A stretch of 44,480 bases of DNA from positions 1-44,480 of the forward strand of contig JAEUGJ010000004.1 of the NCBI GenBank assembly GCA_016775335.1. Direction: 5' to 3'. The notes under the pieces are model-generated. The model was not told where the DNA came from and made no database searches. It saw only the letters and a program-made list of their open reading frames with translations. The stretch is from Mogibacterium sp. (lineage in GTDB: Bacteria; Bacillota; Clostridia; Peptostreptococcales; Anaerovoracaceae). Below, piece by piece: positions 15,951 through 24,030 of this stretch. Position 1 is the first letter of the stretch. Each line of letters begins with the position of its first letter. The translations under genes were made by a program, and so were the position numbers.

Positions 15951-16859
15951 TTATGCCTGTGGAGCTTCCGCTGCTTCCTTTGCAGCTTTTGCTGCAGCAA
16001 CCTTTGCTGCCTTCTCAGCTGCCTCTTTTTCGTTCATTTTGATTGCTACCTTTGCATGCTTCAGGTTGAAGCTGTTGATTGCGCCGGTCGGGCACACTCT
16101 CATGCACATACCGCAGTTCTTGCACTTCTCCGGATCGATGCTTGCCAGATTGTCCTCTACGGTGATGGCGTCAAACTTGCAGACCTTTGCACACTTGCCG
16201 CATCCGATACATCCGTTGGAGCAGTTCTTTCTGGTGAGAGCACCCTTGTCCTTGGAGGAGCAGAGTACGTTTACCTGCTGCTTTTCCGGTACCAGATGGA
16301 TGATGTGCTGCGGGCATTCCTTTGTGCACTTGCCGCAGGCAACGCAGTTGTCTCTGTTCACAATGGCAACTCCGTCGATTACGCCGATTGCGTTGAAATC
16401 ACATACTGCCGCACAGTCTCCCAGTCCGATACAACCGAACTGGCACTGTCCGTTTCCGCTGAAATAAGTCTTTGCAGCCTTACAGGACATCAGGCCCTGA
16501 TATTCTGCAATCTTTCCGGTTGCACCGCAGGAACCGTTACAAGTTACTCTTGCTACCTGCTTCTCGCCGGCACCGGCATTTCTGCCCAGCAGTTCTGCAA
16601 TCTGCTCTGCACATGCAGCTCCGCCAACGGTACATGCGGAACAGCTCTGATTTTCGTCTGTAACTACTGCATTTGCATAGTCATCACAACCTGCAAATCC
16701 GCATCCGCCGCAGTTTGCACCCGGCAGAATCGCTCTTACCTGTGTGACACGCTCATCTACTTTTACGTAGAATGCTTTGGATGCAATGGTCAGAAGAAGT
16801 GCTGCGATGAAACCGGCAACTACAACAATAACGACTGGTGTTAAAATTGCACTACTCAT
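15951..16859 (-). CDS. rnfB: Rnf complex subunit RnfB (iron-sulfur protein)
   Basis: A 302-residue electron-entry subunit of the ferredoxin:NAD+ oxidoreductase (Rnf). An N-terminal membrane helix (residues 5-28) is followed by the Fe-S domain ANCGGCGFAGCDDYA. Three CxxCxxCxxxC 4Fe-4S motifs follow (CVACGKCTKEC, CIGCGKCAKVC, CKNCGMCMRVC), plus a further Cys-rich stretch, CQFGCIGLGDCAAVC. It ends in a roughly 30-residue Ala/Lys/Glu tail of low complexity. It is last in the operon, 12 bp after rnfA, with GGGGG as SD. RnfB accepts electrons from reduced ferredoxin. Confidence 0.96.
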   Translation of the reverse strand: MSSAILTPVVIVVVAGFIAALLLTIASKAFYVKVDERVTQVRAILPGANCGGCGFAGCDDYANAVVTDENQSCSACTVGGAACAEQIAELLGRNAGAGEKQVARVTCNGSCGATGKIAEYQGLMSCKAAKTYFSGNGQCQFGCIGLGDCAAVCDFNAIGVIDGVAIVNRDNCVACGKCTKECPQHIIHLVPEKQQVNVLCSSKDKGALTRKNCSNGCIGCGKCAKVCKFDAITVEDNLASIDPEKCKNCGMCMRVCPTGAINSFNLKHAKVAIKMNEKEAAEKAAKVAAAKAAKEAAEAPQA

Positions 16860-16871
16860 TCTGCCGCCCCC

Positions 16872-17453
16872 TTACTGGAATAATCCCGAGAAGCCCATGA
16901 AGGACAGGGACAGGATGGTTGCACTTACGAGAACCATCGGCACACCCTTGAAAGCAGCCGGTACGCCGCTCTCATCCCAGAGCTTTTCTTCACGTACACC
17001 TGCGAACAGAACCATGGCTAATCCGTAACCAACGCCTGCACCCAGTGCGTATACGATAGACTGAATAAACGTATAATCATAGTTGATTGCATTGATGGTC
17101 GCACCCAGGATCGCACAGTTGGTGGTGATCAGAGGAAGGAAGATACCCAGCGCCTTCTGAAGTGCCGGCATGAACTTCTTCATGAACATCTCTACGAACT
17201 GTACCAGAGCTGCGATGACCAGAATGAATACAACTGTCTGCAGATATCCGATATCGAACTTGTTCAGTACCTGCTGAATCGGCCATGTAACCAGCTCAGC
17301 AAGAACCATTACGAAGATAACGGCGCCACTCATACCTACAGCGGAATCCATTTTGTTGGATACACCCAGGAACGAGCAGATACCCAGGAACTGAGACAAC
17401 AGGAAGTTGTTGACCAGTACGATCGACATAAAGATAATAATCAGATTAACCAT
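16872..17453 (-). CDS. rnfA: Rnf complex subunit RnfA
   Basis: A 193-residue integral membrane subunit with six hydrophobic helices, homologous to NqrE. LSQFLGICSFLGVS and TTNCAILGATI carry the conserved Cys residues that hold the intramembrane iron-sulfur centre in this family. Its ATG overlaps the rnfE stop by one base (TAATG) with AAAGGAG upstream. Confidence 0.96.
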   Translation of the reverse strand: MVNLIIIFMSIVLVNNFLLSQFLGICSFLGVSNKMDSAVGMSGAVIFVMVLAELVTWPIQQVLNKFDIGYLQTVVFILVIAALVQFVEMFMKKFMPALQKALGIFLPLITTNCAILGATINAINYDYTFIQSIVYALGAGVGYGLAMVLFAGVREEKLWDESGVPAAFKGVPMVLVSATILSLSFMGFSGLFQ

Positions 17454-18169
17454 TATGCTTCAGCTCCTTTCTGGACAGGTGCCGCTGCTGCGACTTCGTC
17501 CTTTACTTCTGCCAAGTTGCAGGAATTGTACATCGGGCATCCGCCGCAGCTGAAGGACTGTTTCTTCAGTGCTTTGCCCTTTGTAGCCAGATTCAGCATT
17601 GCAATCAGGAATCCGTATACGAAGAATCCGCCCGGAGCCAGATTGAAGAATCCGATTGGTGTGAACCAGGAACCGAATACGGTGTAACCCAGGAGAGTTC
17701 CGGCACCCAGAAGTTCTCTGATGGCACCCATCAGGCCCAGTGTCAGAGTGAATCCAAGACCCATTCCAACACCGTCCAGTGCGGAATCGATGATGTTGTT
17801 CTTGTTTGCGAATGCTTCCGCTCTTCCCAGGATGATACAGTTAACTACAATCAGCGGCAGGAACAGTCCCAGAGACTGATACAGGGACGGTACATATGCC
17901 TGAAGTACGAACTGTACCAATGTTACGAATCCGGCAATAACTACGATGTAGCAAGGGATTCTTACCTTATCCGGAATAATCTTCCGAAGAAGGGAAATTA
18001 CGATGTTCGAGCAGATCAGTACTGCTGTTGCGGAAAGACCCATTCCCAGACCATTGGACAGGGAAGAAGATGTTGCCAGCGTCGGGCAGGTACCGATCAG
18101 AAGTACCAGTACCGGGTTCTCCTTAATAATTCCATTTGTCAATATGGAAAGTTTGCTCTTTTTTGCCAT
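17453..18169 (-). CDS. rnfE: Rnf complex subunit RnfE
   Basis: A 238-residue membrane subunit, paralogous to RnfA. It has six helices with the matching Cys motif LIGTCPTLATSSSL and IVVNCIILGRAEAF. The C-terminal end contains a short Cys-rich patch (SFSCGGCPMYNSCN) seen in clostridial RnfE proteins. Its start overlaps the rnfG stop; GGGAGG is the SD. Confidence 0.95.
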   Translation of the reverse strand: MAKKSKLSILTNGIIKENPVLVLLIGTCPTLATSSSLSNGLGMGLSATAVLICSNIVISLLRKIIPDKVRIPCYIVVIAGFVTLVQFVLQAYVPSLYQSLGLFLPLIVVNCIILGRAEAFANKNNIIDSALDGVGMGLGFTLTLGLMGAIRELLGAGTLLGYTVFGSWFTPIGFFNLAPGGFFVYGFLIAMLNLATKGKALKKQSFSCGGCPMYNSCNLAEVKDEVAAAAPVQKGAEA

Positions 18170-18747
18170 TACTGAACACCTCCCATACTCTTATACTGTT
18201 CCAGAGCTGCGTATACAGCCTTGTGGATTGCACCGGAAGATACGGACGCACCGGTTACGTATTTTACCGTGTTGTCGCTCTTGATGTTCTCATTTCCAAG
18301 TGCTTTCAGGCTCTTATACTGACCCAGGTGCTCCGGCGTCTGTGCCTTTGTACCTACACCAGCGGTATCGGAGTGGTTGGTAACCTTCACGTTGGTAATG
18401 GCACCGTCTTTGTCGATACCGATCATTGCGGTCAGCATGCCGCCGTAGGAGTTGGACATAGCGGTTACCACCATGCCGGATCCGTTGGTTGCATCAAATA
18501 CTTCTGTTACATATACCTTCTTTGCTTCCAGAACGTACATGTCGCCGTTATACTGCTTGAATTCACCCTTTGCTGCCGGCAGAAGTTCATTTCTGGCTTC
18601 GTTTGCCGCCTTCAGAGTGTTTTCATCGATAACCGGCTTGGTTACACCATATGTAAATGCAAGTGCCAGTGTAACCACGAAGCAGATGCATACCAGTACG
18701 AGGATCGGTTTAACGAATTCCTGGAATGTGTTTGTCTTATTTTCCAC
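18169..18747 (-). CDS. rnfG: Rnf complex subunit RnfG (covalent flavoprotein)
   Basis: A 192-residue protein with one N-terminal membrane helix and an extracytoplasmic FMN domain. The flavin attachment motif is TGASVSS (about residues 165-171), so the residue after GA is Ser rather than the more usual Thr. A longer frame starts at GTG 18765, but GGAGGT sits 7 bases before the GTG at 18747, giving MENKTNTFQEF, so I choose the shorter form. It overlaps the rnfD end by 11 bases. Confidence 0.93.
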   Translation of the reverse strand: MENKTNTFQEFVKPILVLVCICFVVTLALAFTYGVTKPVIDENTLKAANEARNELLPAAKGEFKQYNGDMYVLEAKKVYVTEVFDATNGSGMVVTAMSNSYGGMLTAMIGIDKDGAITNVKVTNHSDTAGVGTKAQTPEHLGQYKSLKALGNENIKSDNTVKYVTGASVSSGAIHKAVYAALEQYKSMGGVQ

Positions 18748-19711
18748 TGTTCGCACCTCCTGCACAATAACGCTTGAAGCTCCATCTGTTGATCAGCGGT
18801 GTGCAGATGTTCATCAGCAAAATGGAGAAGGATACGCCTTCCGGATAGCTTCCGAAGAGACGGATTGCCATTGTGATGATTCCGCAGCCGATGCCGAACA
18901 TAATCTGTCCGGATGGGAGCTTTGGAGTTGTAACATAGTCCGTTGCCATGAAGATTGCACCCAGCATAACACCACCGGCCAGAATATGGAATACAGCCAT
19001 GTGGAAGGACTTGGTGTAAATCAGAGCAATGACGAATACGGTTCCGATGAATGCACACGGAATGATTGGAGAAATGACTTTCTTCCAGATCAGATATGCA
19101 CCGCCGATGAGCAGTGCCAGTGCACTCACTTCACCAACAGAACCGCCGATGAAGCCCAGGAACATATCCATGTTGGACGGCAATTTTGCACCTGCGCCGC
19201 CTTCTGCCAGGATTCCCAGCGGAGTCGCACCGGTGGTTGCATCTGTTGTCTCCGCCATTCTTGGCAGCGGCCATGTGGACATGTTTGCCGCGAAGGAGAT
19301 GAACAGGAAAATTCTTGCTGTAATTGCCGGGTTTACGAAGTTCTTTCCGATTCCGCCGTAGAGCTGTTTAACAACTACAACGGCAACGAAACAACCGATT
19401 ACAGCCATCCACAGCGGGAAGTTTGCCGGTACGTTGTACGCGATCAGAAGACCGGTAACCGCCGCACTCAGGTCGCCTACCGTCTGTGGCTTCTTTGCAA
19501 GATAATTGTAGAGCCATTCAAAACCGACACTGGCGATGATGCATACTGCGCAGAGCAGGATTACTCTTGCGCCGAACACATATACTCCCGCAACAAAGGC
19601 CGGTGCCAGTGCAAGCAGAACGGATCCCATCAGTTTCGTCGTATCCGCATCCGTAACGATATGCGGCGCATTGGACACGATCAGGTTAGAGTGAAATTTC
19701 TGTTTTTCCAT
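18737..19711 (-). CDS. rnfD: Rnf complex subunit RnfD
   Basis: A 324-residue membrane subunit, homologous to NqrB, with about ten helices. The second covalent FMN is expected on Thr163 of TTGATPLG. The motif NFVNPAITARIFLF is well conserved. Its start overlaps the rnfC stop by one base (TAATG), and AAAGGAGG lies about 13 bases upstream. Confidence 0.95.
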   Translation of the reverse strand: MEKQKFHSNLIVSNAPHIVTDADTTKLMGSVLLALAPAFVAGVYVFGARVILLCAVCIIASVGFEWLYNYLAKKPQTVGDLSAAVTGLLIAYNVPANFPLWMAVIGCFVAVVVVKQLYGGIGKNFVNPAITARIFLFISFAANMSTWPLPRMAETTDATTGATPLGILAEGGAGAKLPSNMDMFLGFIGGSVGEVSALALLIGGAYLIWKKVISPIIPCAFIGTVFVIALIYTKSFHMAVFHILAGGVMLGAIFMATDYVTTPKLPSGQIMFGIGCGIITMAIRLFGSYPEGVSFSILLMNICTPLINRWSFKRYCAGGANSGK

Positions 19712-21024
19712 TACTTACTTGTCGCCTCCTTTACCATACCCTTTGCCAGTGTATTCATGAAGCTGAGAGGTCTTCTTGCCGGGCAGATGTAGGAGCAGCT
19801 TCCGCAGCCCATGCACTGCATAACGTTGAACTTCTGAAGTCTCTCCACGTCTTTTCTATTATATGCCTCCGCAAAAATAACCGGCATCAGCTTGAACGGA
19901 CATGCGCTGATACAACGTCCGCAGTTGATGCAGCCGGTCTCAACCTTTACTTCTGCAACTTCCTTACCGAATGCCAGCAGGGAACCGGTATTCTTCATGG
20001 TAACGTTCTCGTCCGAGTTGGTCGCACGACCCATCATCGGTCCACCCATTACAATCTTCTTCGGCTCTTTCTTGTATCCGCCGCAGAATTCCATTACATC
20101 CGCAATCTGAGTACCGATTGGAACGAATACGTTCTTCGGTTCTGCTACCGCATCCCCGTCTACGGTAATTCTTCTGCGAACAATTGGCATTCCGGTCTTG
20201 AAGAACTCTGCAATGATTGCGACGGTGGATACGTTGTCCAGAATTACGCCCAGCTGTGCCGGGAGAACTCCTGCATCCATCACCTTACCGGTCGCTTCAT
20301 ACACCAGAACACGCTCAGCACCCTTCGGATATCTGGACTGAAGCGCAAGCACCTCAATGTCATCAAATCCGTTCTGCTGAATCAGATTGTTCATGTTTTC
20401 AATCGCTTCCGGCTTGTTCTCTTCGATTCCGATAATACCCTTCTTCAGATCCAGGTATTTCATGATCAGTTTCATTCCGTCCAGAACATCCTGACCCTGC
20501 TCAACCATCATACGATTATCCCCGGTGATGTACGGTTCACATTCTGCTGCGTTTACAACCAGAACGTCACACTCATCCAGGTTCTTCGGATTCAGTTTGA
20601 TATGTGTTGGGAACGAAGCCCCTCCGAGACCAACGACGCCGCTGTCTCTTACTGCTTTAACGAATTCTGCATGATTCGTAACGTGCGGAATCTGAACTTC
20701 CTCGCTCACTTCCTGTTTCTTGTCTGTCTCGATTACAATCAGAGTTTCCATTCCGCCCATGCCTCCACGGGACTGAACGATATCCGTAACCGTTCCGGAA
20801 ACACTGGAGTGTACCGGTGCGCTGACAAAAGCATCGGTGTCACCGATTCTCTGTCCGACTTTTACGTGGTCACCCTTTGCAACGAGAGGTTTACAAGGAG
20901 CACCGATGCTCTGCGACATGCAGATTTTTACAACATCCGGAACCGGCATAACCACGGTCTCGAGATTCGAGGTGTTCTTGTGGTGCGGTACCAGAATGCT
21001 AGGTAAGTGTTTACCTTGGCTCAT
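19711..21024 (-). CDS. rnfC: Rnf complex subunit RnfC (NADH-side flavin/Fe-S subunit)
   Basis: A 437-residue peripheral subunit that passes electrons to NAD+. It has an N-terminal barrel-sandwich domain (GAPCKPLVAKGDHVKVGQ), the NADH/FMN region (GLGGASFPTHIKL, NAAECEPYITGDNR), and two 4Fe-4S motifs near the end (CINCGRCISAC and CMGCGSCSYIC). The frame extends to a TTG 13 codons upstream, but ATG 21024 behind AAGGAAGG fits the family start. It is first in rnfCDGEAB. Its clostridial gene order supports a Na+ or H+ pump; the ion is not readable here. Confidence 0.95.
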   Translation of the reverse strand: MSQGKHLPSILVPHHKNTSNLETVVMPVPDVVKICMSQSIGAPCKPLVAKGDHVKVGQRIGDTDAFVSAPVHSSVSGTVTDIVQSRGGMGGMETLIVIETDKKQEVSEEVQIPHVTNHAEFVKAVRDSGVVGLGGASFPTHIKLNPKNLDECDVLVVNAAECEPYITGDNRMMVEQGQDVLDGMKLIMKYLDLKKGIIGIEENKPEAIENMNNLIQQNGFDDIEVLALQSRYPKGAERVLVYEATGKVMDAGVLPAQLGVILDNVSTVAIIAEFFKTGMPIVRRRITVDGDAVAEPKNVFVPIGTQIADVMEFCGGYKKEPKKIVMGGPMMGRATNSDENVTMKNTGSLLAFGKEVAEVKVETGCINCGRCISACPFKLMPVIFAEAYNRKDVERLQKFNVMQCMGCGSCSYICPARRPLSFMNTLAKGMVKEATSK

Positions 21025-21076
21025 CCTTAAGCAACCTTCCTTTCCTACAAAATGTAATAACAATATTCACTGAACT

Positions 21077-21082
21077 ATTATA
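21077..21082 (-). promoter_or_regulatory. Probable -10 box of the rnf operon
   Basis: A perfect TATAAT on the minus strand, about 55 bases before the rnfC ATG. No convincing -35 hexamer is present at 16-18 bases, so an activator may be involved. This is inference. Confidence 0.5.
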
Positions 21083-21205
21083 CACTACTCTTTCACAAAA
21101 ATCACTTGAAATTTCACGGAAAAATCACTTTTGTATGTTTAGTTTCTGTCACACTTTTCAAGATTTTTCTTCATTTTTCTCCCCCAAAAGCAGCATTTCG
21201 CCCGC

Positions 21206-22621
21206 TTACACTTCCGGTGCGACGCACACATATCCATTTTCATCCACGCCGATCACCGTTTCGTTCCGGCGAACCCGCTCCTGCAGGTATTGAACCGCTT
21301 CTTTTGTCAGAATTTCACCGGGGCAGGCCAGAGGAATCCCCGGCGGATACGGAATCAGGGAATCGTACAGACGGCGGCCGGCCGCCTCCGCCAGTGGAAT
21401 TCGTTCTTTTATTGACGGAATCGGGCCTTGCTCCAGATTAAATGCAAGAACGTCTTCGCTGCGCCCCGTCTCGTTTTCCGTAATCCCGTACTTGCCGCTG
21501 ATATGCTGCAAGGCTTCCAGCAGTCTTTCGTAATCCCGGCGCTCGTTTCCCAGGCCGGTCATCAGCATGGCGTAATCTCCGTGGACCATTTCCACCCAGA
21601 TATTCTGCTCCTGCAGCTCCGCCGCCAACCGCTCGCCCCCGAAACCGTAGGGCTTCATGTTCAGGTTGATTTTGCTCCGATCCATTTCCCGGTTCTCGAT
21701 TACCGAAAGGCCGGTGACGGACCGGTAATTCTCGTAGAAATACTGCAAGTCGGACTGCCAGGCCTGAAAAAGCTCCCGGCCGCGGCGCAGGATTTTCTCG
21801 TTCACATCCAGGCTCCCCATCAGAATGTAGGAAGGGCTGGTGGTCTGGAGCATCCTCACCGTCTCCGAAATCCGGGAAACGTCCACCCGGTCGCTGCACA
21901 CGTTGAGGATGGCGGTCCCCGTGAAAGACATCAGGGTTTTGTGCGTGCTGTTCACCACCAGATCCGCCCGCAGGTTTTCCGCCGCCCGCTTTTTCCGAGC
22001 GCCTTCGTCAAAGAATTTCAAATGGGCACCGTGGGCCTGATCCACAATCAGCACCTTTCCCGCCGCGTGGGCTTCCAGAGCGATATCTTCAATTTCCGAA
22101 AGCACCCCGTAATAATTGGGGCTGGTCACCAGCACCGCCGATGCATCCGGATGTTCTCGCAGCGCCGCCGCCACATCTCGCGGCGAAATCGCTCCCTGCA
22201 GTCCGGTCTTCTCATCCGTCATGGGCTGCACGTACACCGGCTCAACGCCTCCCAGGCGAAGGGCCGAGAACACCGATTTATGGGAGTTCCGCCCCATAAT
22301 CAGCTTGCCGCCCCGCGGCACCGTCGCCAGAACAGACGCGATCAGCCCGGTGCTGCTTCCGTTCACCAACAGCTCCGTGTGCCGCACGCCGTAAAGCTCC
22401 GCATAATTCTCCATCACCCGGCGAATCACCGACTCCGGCTGAGTCAGCGCATCCGCCCCCGGAATCTCCGTGATGTCGCTGCCCATGATGTTCTTCAGAA
22501 AATCGCCGTACCCCATCTCCTTATACAGCCGGCTCCGCCCCTTGTGCCCCGGCATATGGAAGGATATGGGATTTTGACGCTTGTGCTCCACCAGAAAATC
22601 CGTCACCGTTCTTCTATCCAT
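21206..22621 (-). CDS. Orn/Lys/Arg decarboxylase family PLP enzyme
   Basis: A 471-residue fold-type I PLP protein of the short Gram-positive Orn/Lys/Arg decarboxylase group (SpeA/YaaO-like). It shows the N-terminal substrate motif SFHMPGHKG, the cofactor loop NGSSTG, the Asp/His pair in VDQAHGAHLKF, and the PLP lysine in NSTHKTLMSFTG. The C-terminal decarboxylase domain (IPYPPGIPLACPGE) is complete. The likely reaction is decarboxylation of arginine, lysine or ornithine to a polyamine precursor; the substrate is undecided. The start is at 22621 behind AGGA; an upstream extension has no SD. It is separated from serS by a terminator. Confidence 0.9.
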   Translation of the reverse strand: MDRRTVTDFLVEHKRQNPISFHMPGHKGRSRLYKEMGYGDFLKNIMGSDITEIPGADALTQPESVIRRVMENYAELYGVRHTELLVNGSSTGLIASVLATVPRGGKLIMGRNSHKSVFSALRLGGVEPVYVQPMTDEKTGLQGAISPRDVAAALREHPDASAVLVTSPNYYGVLSEIEDIALEAHAAGKVLIVDQAHGAHLKFFDEGARKKRAAENLRADLVVNSTHKTLMSFTGTAILNVCSDRVDVSRISETVRMLQTTSPSYILMGSLDVNEKILRRGRELFQAWQSDLQYFYENYRSVTGLSVIENREMDRSKINLNMKPYGFGGERLAAELQEQNIWVEMVHGDYAMLMTGLGNERRDYERLLEALQHISGKYGITENETGRSEDVLAFNLEQGPIPSIKERIPLAEAAGRRLYDSLIPYPPGIPLACPGEILTKEAVQYLQERVRRNETVIGVDENGYVCVAPEV

Positions 22622-22663
22622 CTTCCGTTCCTCGTTCTTTCGTTCTCCTAAAAATAAAATCAA

Positions 22664-22700
22664 AAGGCCCCGGACCTCCGACCGAGCGGAGAATCCGGGG
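22664..22700 (-). terminator. serS terminator
   Basis: CCCCGGA and TCCGGGG arms, with an inner CTCCG/CGGAG pair, followed on the minus strand by CCTTTTGATTTT. It starts 14 bases after the serS stop. Confidence 0.85.
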
Positions 22701-22714
22701 TGCTTCAGTTGTTT

Positions 22715-23986
22715 TTATCGAATGACGTCGGTTCCCACGTACGGGCGCAGTACCTCCGGCACGATAACCGAGCCGTCTTCCTGCTGGTAATTCTCCAGGA
22801 TGGCCGCAACGGTTCTGCCCACTGCCAGTCCGGAGCCGTTCAGGGTATGGACGAATTCCGGCTTGGTATCCCGGTCTCTCTTGAACCGGATGTCCGCTCT
22901 CCGTGCCTGATAATCCTCGAAGTTACTGCAGCTGGAAATCTCTACGTATCTTCCGTAGCTTGGCATCCACACTTCGATATCGTAAGTCATCGCGGAGGAG
23001 AATCCCAGATCTCCGGCGGACAGGCGTACCACGTGGTACGGAATCTTCAGCTGCTTCAGCACTTCTTCCGCATCCAGGGTCAGCTTCTCCAGCTCATCGT
23101 AGGAAGTCTCCGGCGCAACCAGCTTTACCATTTCCACCTTGTTGAACTGGTGCTGACGAATCAGGCCCCGGGTATCTCTTCCGGCGGAACCCGCTTCTTT
23201 ACGGAAGCATGGGGTATATGCCGTGTAGTATACCGGCAGTTCGTCACCGCTGAGGATTTCGCCGGCTCTCAGGTTGGTCACCGGAACCTCTGCGGTCGGA
23301 ATCAGGTATTCATCCACGCCTTCCAGGTGATACATATCGTCCACGAACTTCGGCAGCTGACCGGTTCCGGTCATCGCCGCAGCATTTACCATGAACGGCG
23401 GGAGGATTTCGATATATCCCTGGTCCTCGGTGTGCAGGTTCAGCATGAAGTTGATCAATGCTCGCTCCAGCCGAGCGCCCAGGCCCTTGTATACCGTGAA
23501 TCTGGCACCGGACAGCTTCGACGCCCGGTCGAAGTCCAGGATGTCCAGGTTTTCACCGATGTCCCAGTGTGCTTTCGGCTCGAAGGAAAACTCGGTCGGT
23601 TCGCCCCACTTCCGAATCTCCACGTTATCGGAATCGTCGATGCCGTCCGGAACTTCCTTGTTCGGTGTGTTCGGCACACCCAGAAGGGCGTTGTGGAGGT
23701 TTTCCTCCGCCTCGCTGACCTTGCCGTCCAGTTCTTTGATGTGCTGGCTGAGCTCTTTCAGTTCCTTAAAGAGAGCGGTGGTATCTTCTCCGGCCTTCTT
23801 CAGCTTCGGAACCTCTCGGGAAGCGGTGTTCTGTCTGTTCTTCAGCTGCTCCACTTCCGCCAGCAGTTCTCTTCTCTCGGTGTCGTACTTCCGCACGTCT
23901 TCCAGGCCGAAATCGCCTTTGCCGCGTCTTTCTACATCTTTTTTCACTTCGTCGAAGTTCTGTCTGATTCGTTTAACGTCTAGCAT
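22715..23986 (-). CDS. serS: Seryl-tRNA synthetase
   Basis: A 423-residue class II synthetase that charges tRNA-Ser. The N-terminal coiled-coil arm occupies about residues 30-105. Motif 2 is CFRKEAGSAGRDTRGLIRQH and motif 3 GSGLAVGRTVAAILENYQ; the serine pocket TAEVPVTN is present. Length is standard. SD AAGGA precedes ATG. It follows the glutamine synthetase gene by 44 bp and ends at a terminator. No T-box leader is visible. Confidence 0.97.
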   Translation of the reverse strand: MLDVKRIRQNFDEVKKDVERRGKGDFGLEDVRKYDTERRELLAEVEQLKNRQNTASREVPKLKKAGEDTTALFKELKELSQHIKELDGKVSEAEENLHNALLGVPNTPNKEVPDGIDDSDNVEIRKWGEPTEFSFEPKAHWDIGENLDILDFDRASKLSGARFTVYKGLGARLERALINFMLNLHTEDQGYIEILPPFMVNAAAMTGTGQLPKFVDDMYHLEGVDEYLIPTAEVPVTNLRAGEILSGDELPVYYTAYTPCFRKEAGSAGRDTRGLIRQHQFNKVEMVKLVAPETSYDELEKLTLDAEEVLKQLKIPYHVVRLSAGDLGFSSAMTYDIEVWMPSYGRYVEISSCSNFEDYQARRADIRFKRDRDTKPEFVHTLNGSGLAVGRTVAAILENYQQEDGSVIVPEVLRPYVGTDVIR

Positions 23987-24030
23987 TTTATCATCCTTCT
24001 TCTTTCTGATACAGAATTAATTATTTGTGA

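Noticed and set aside
22687..24030. T-box leader for serS
   Set aside because: Only 44 bp separate serS from the gene before it; no T-box sequence or specifier loop.
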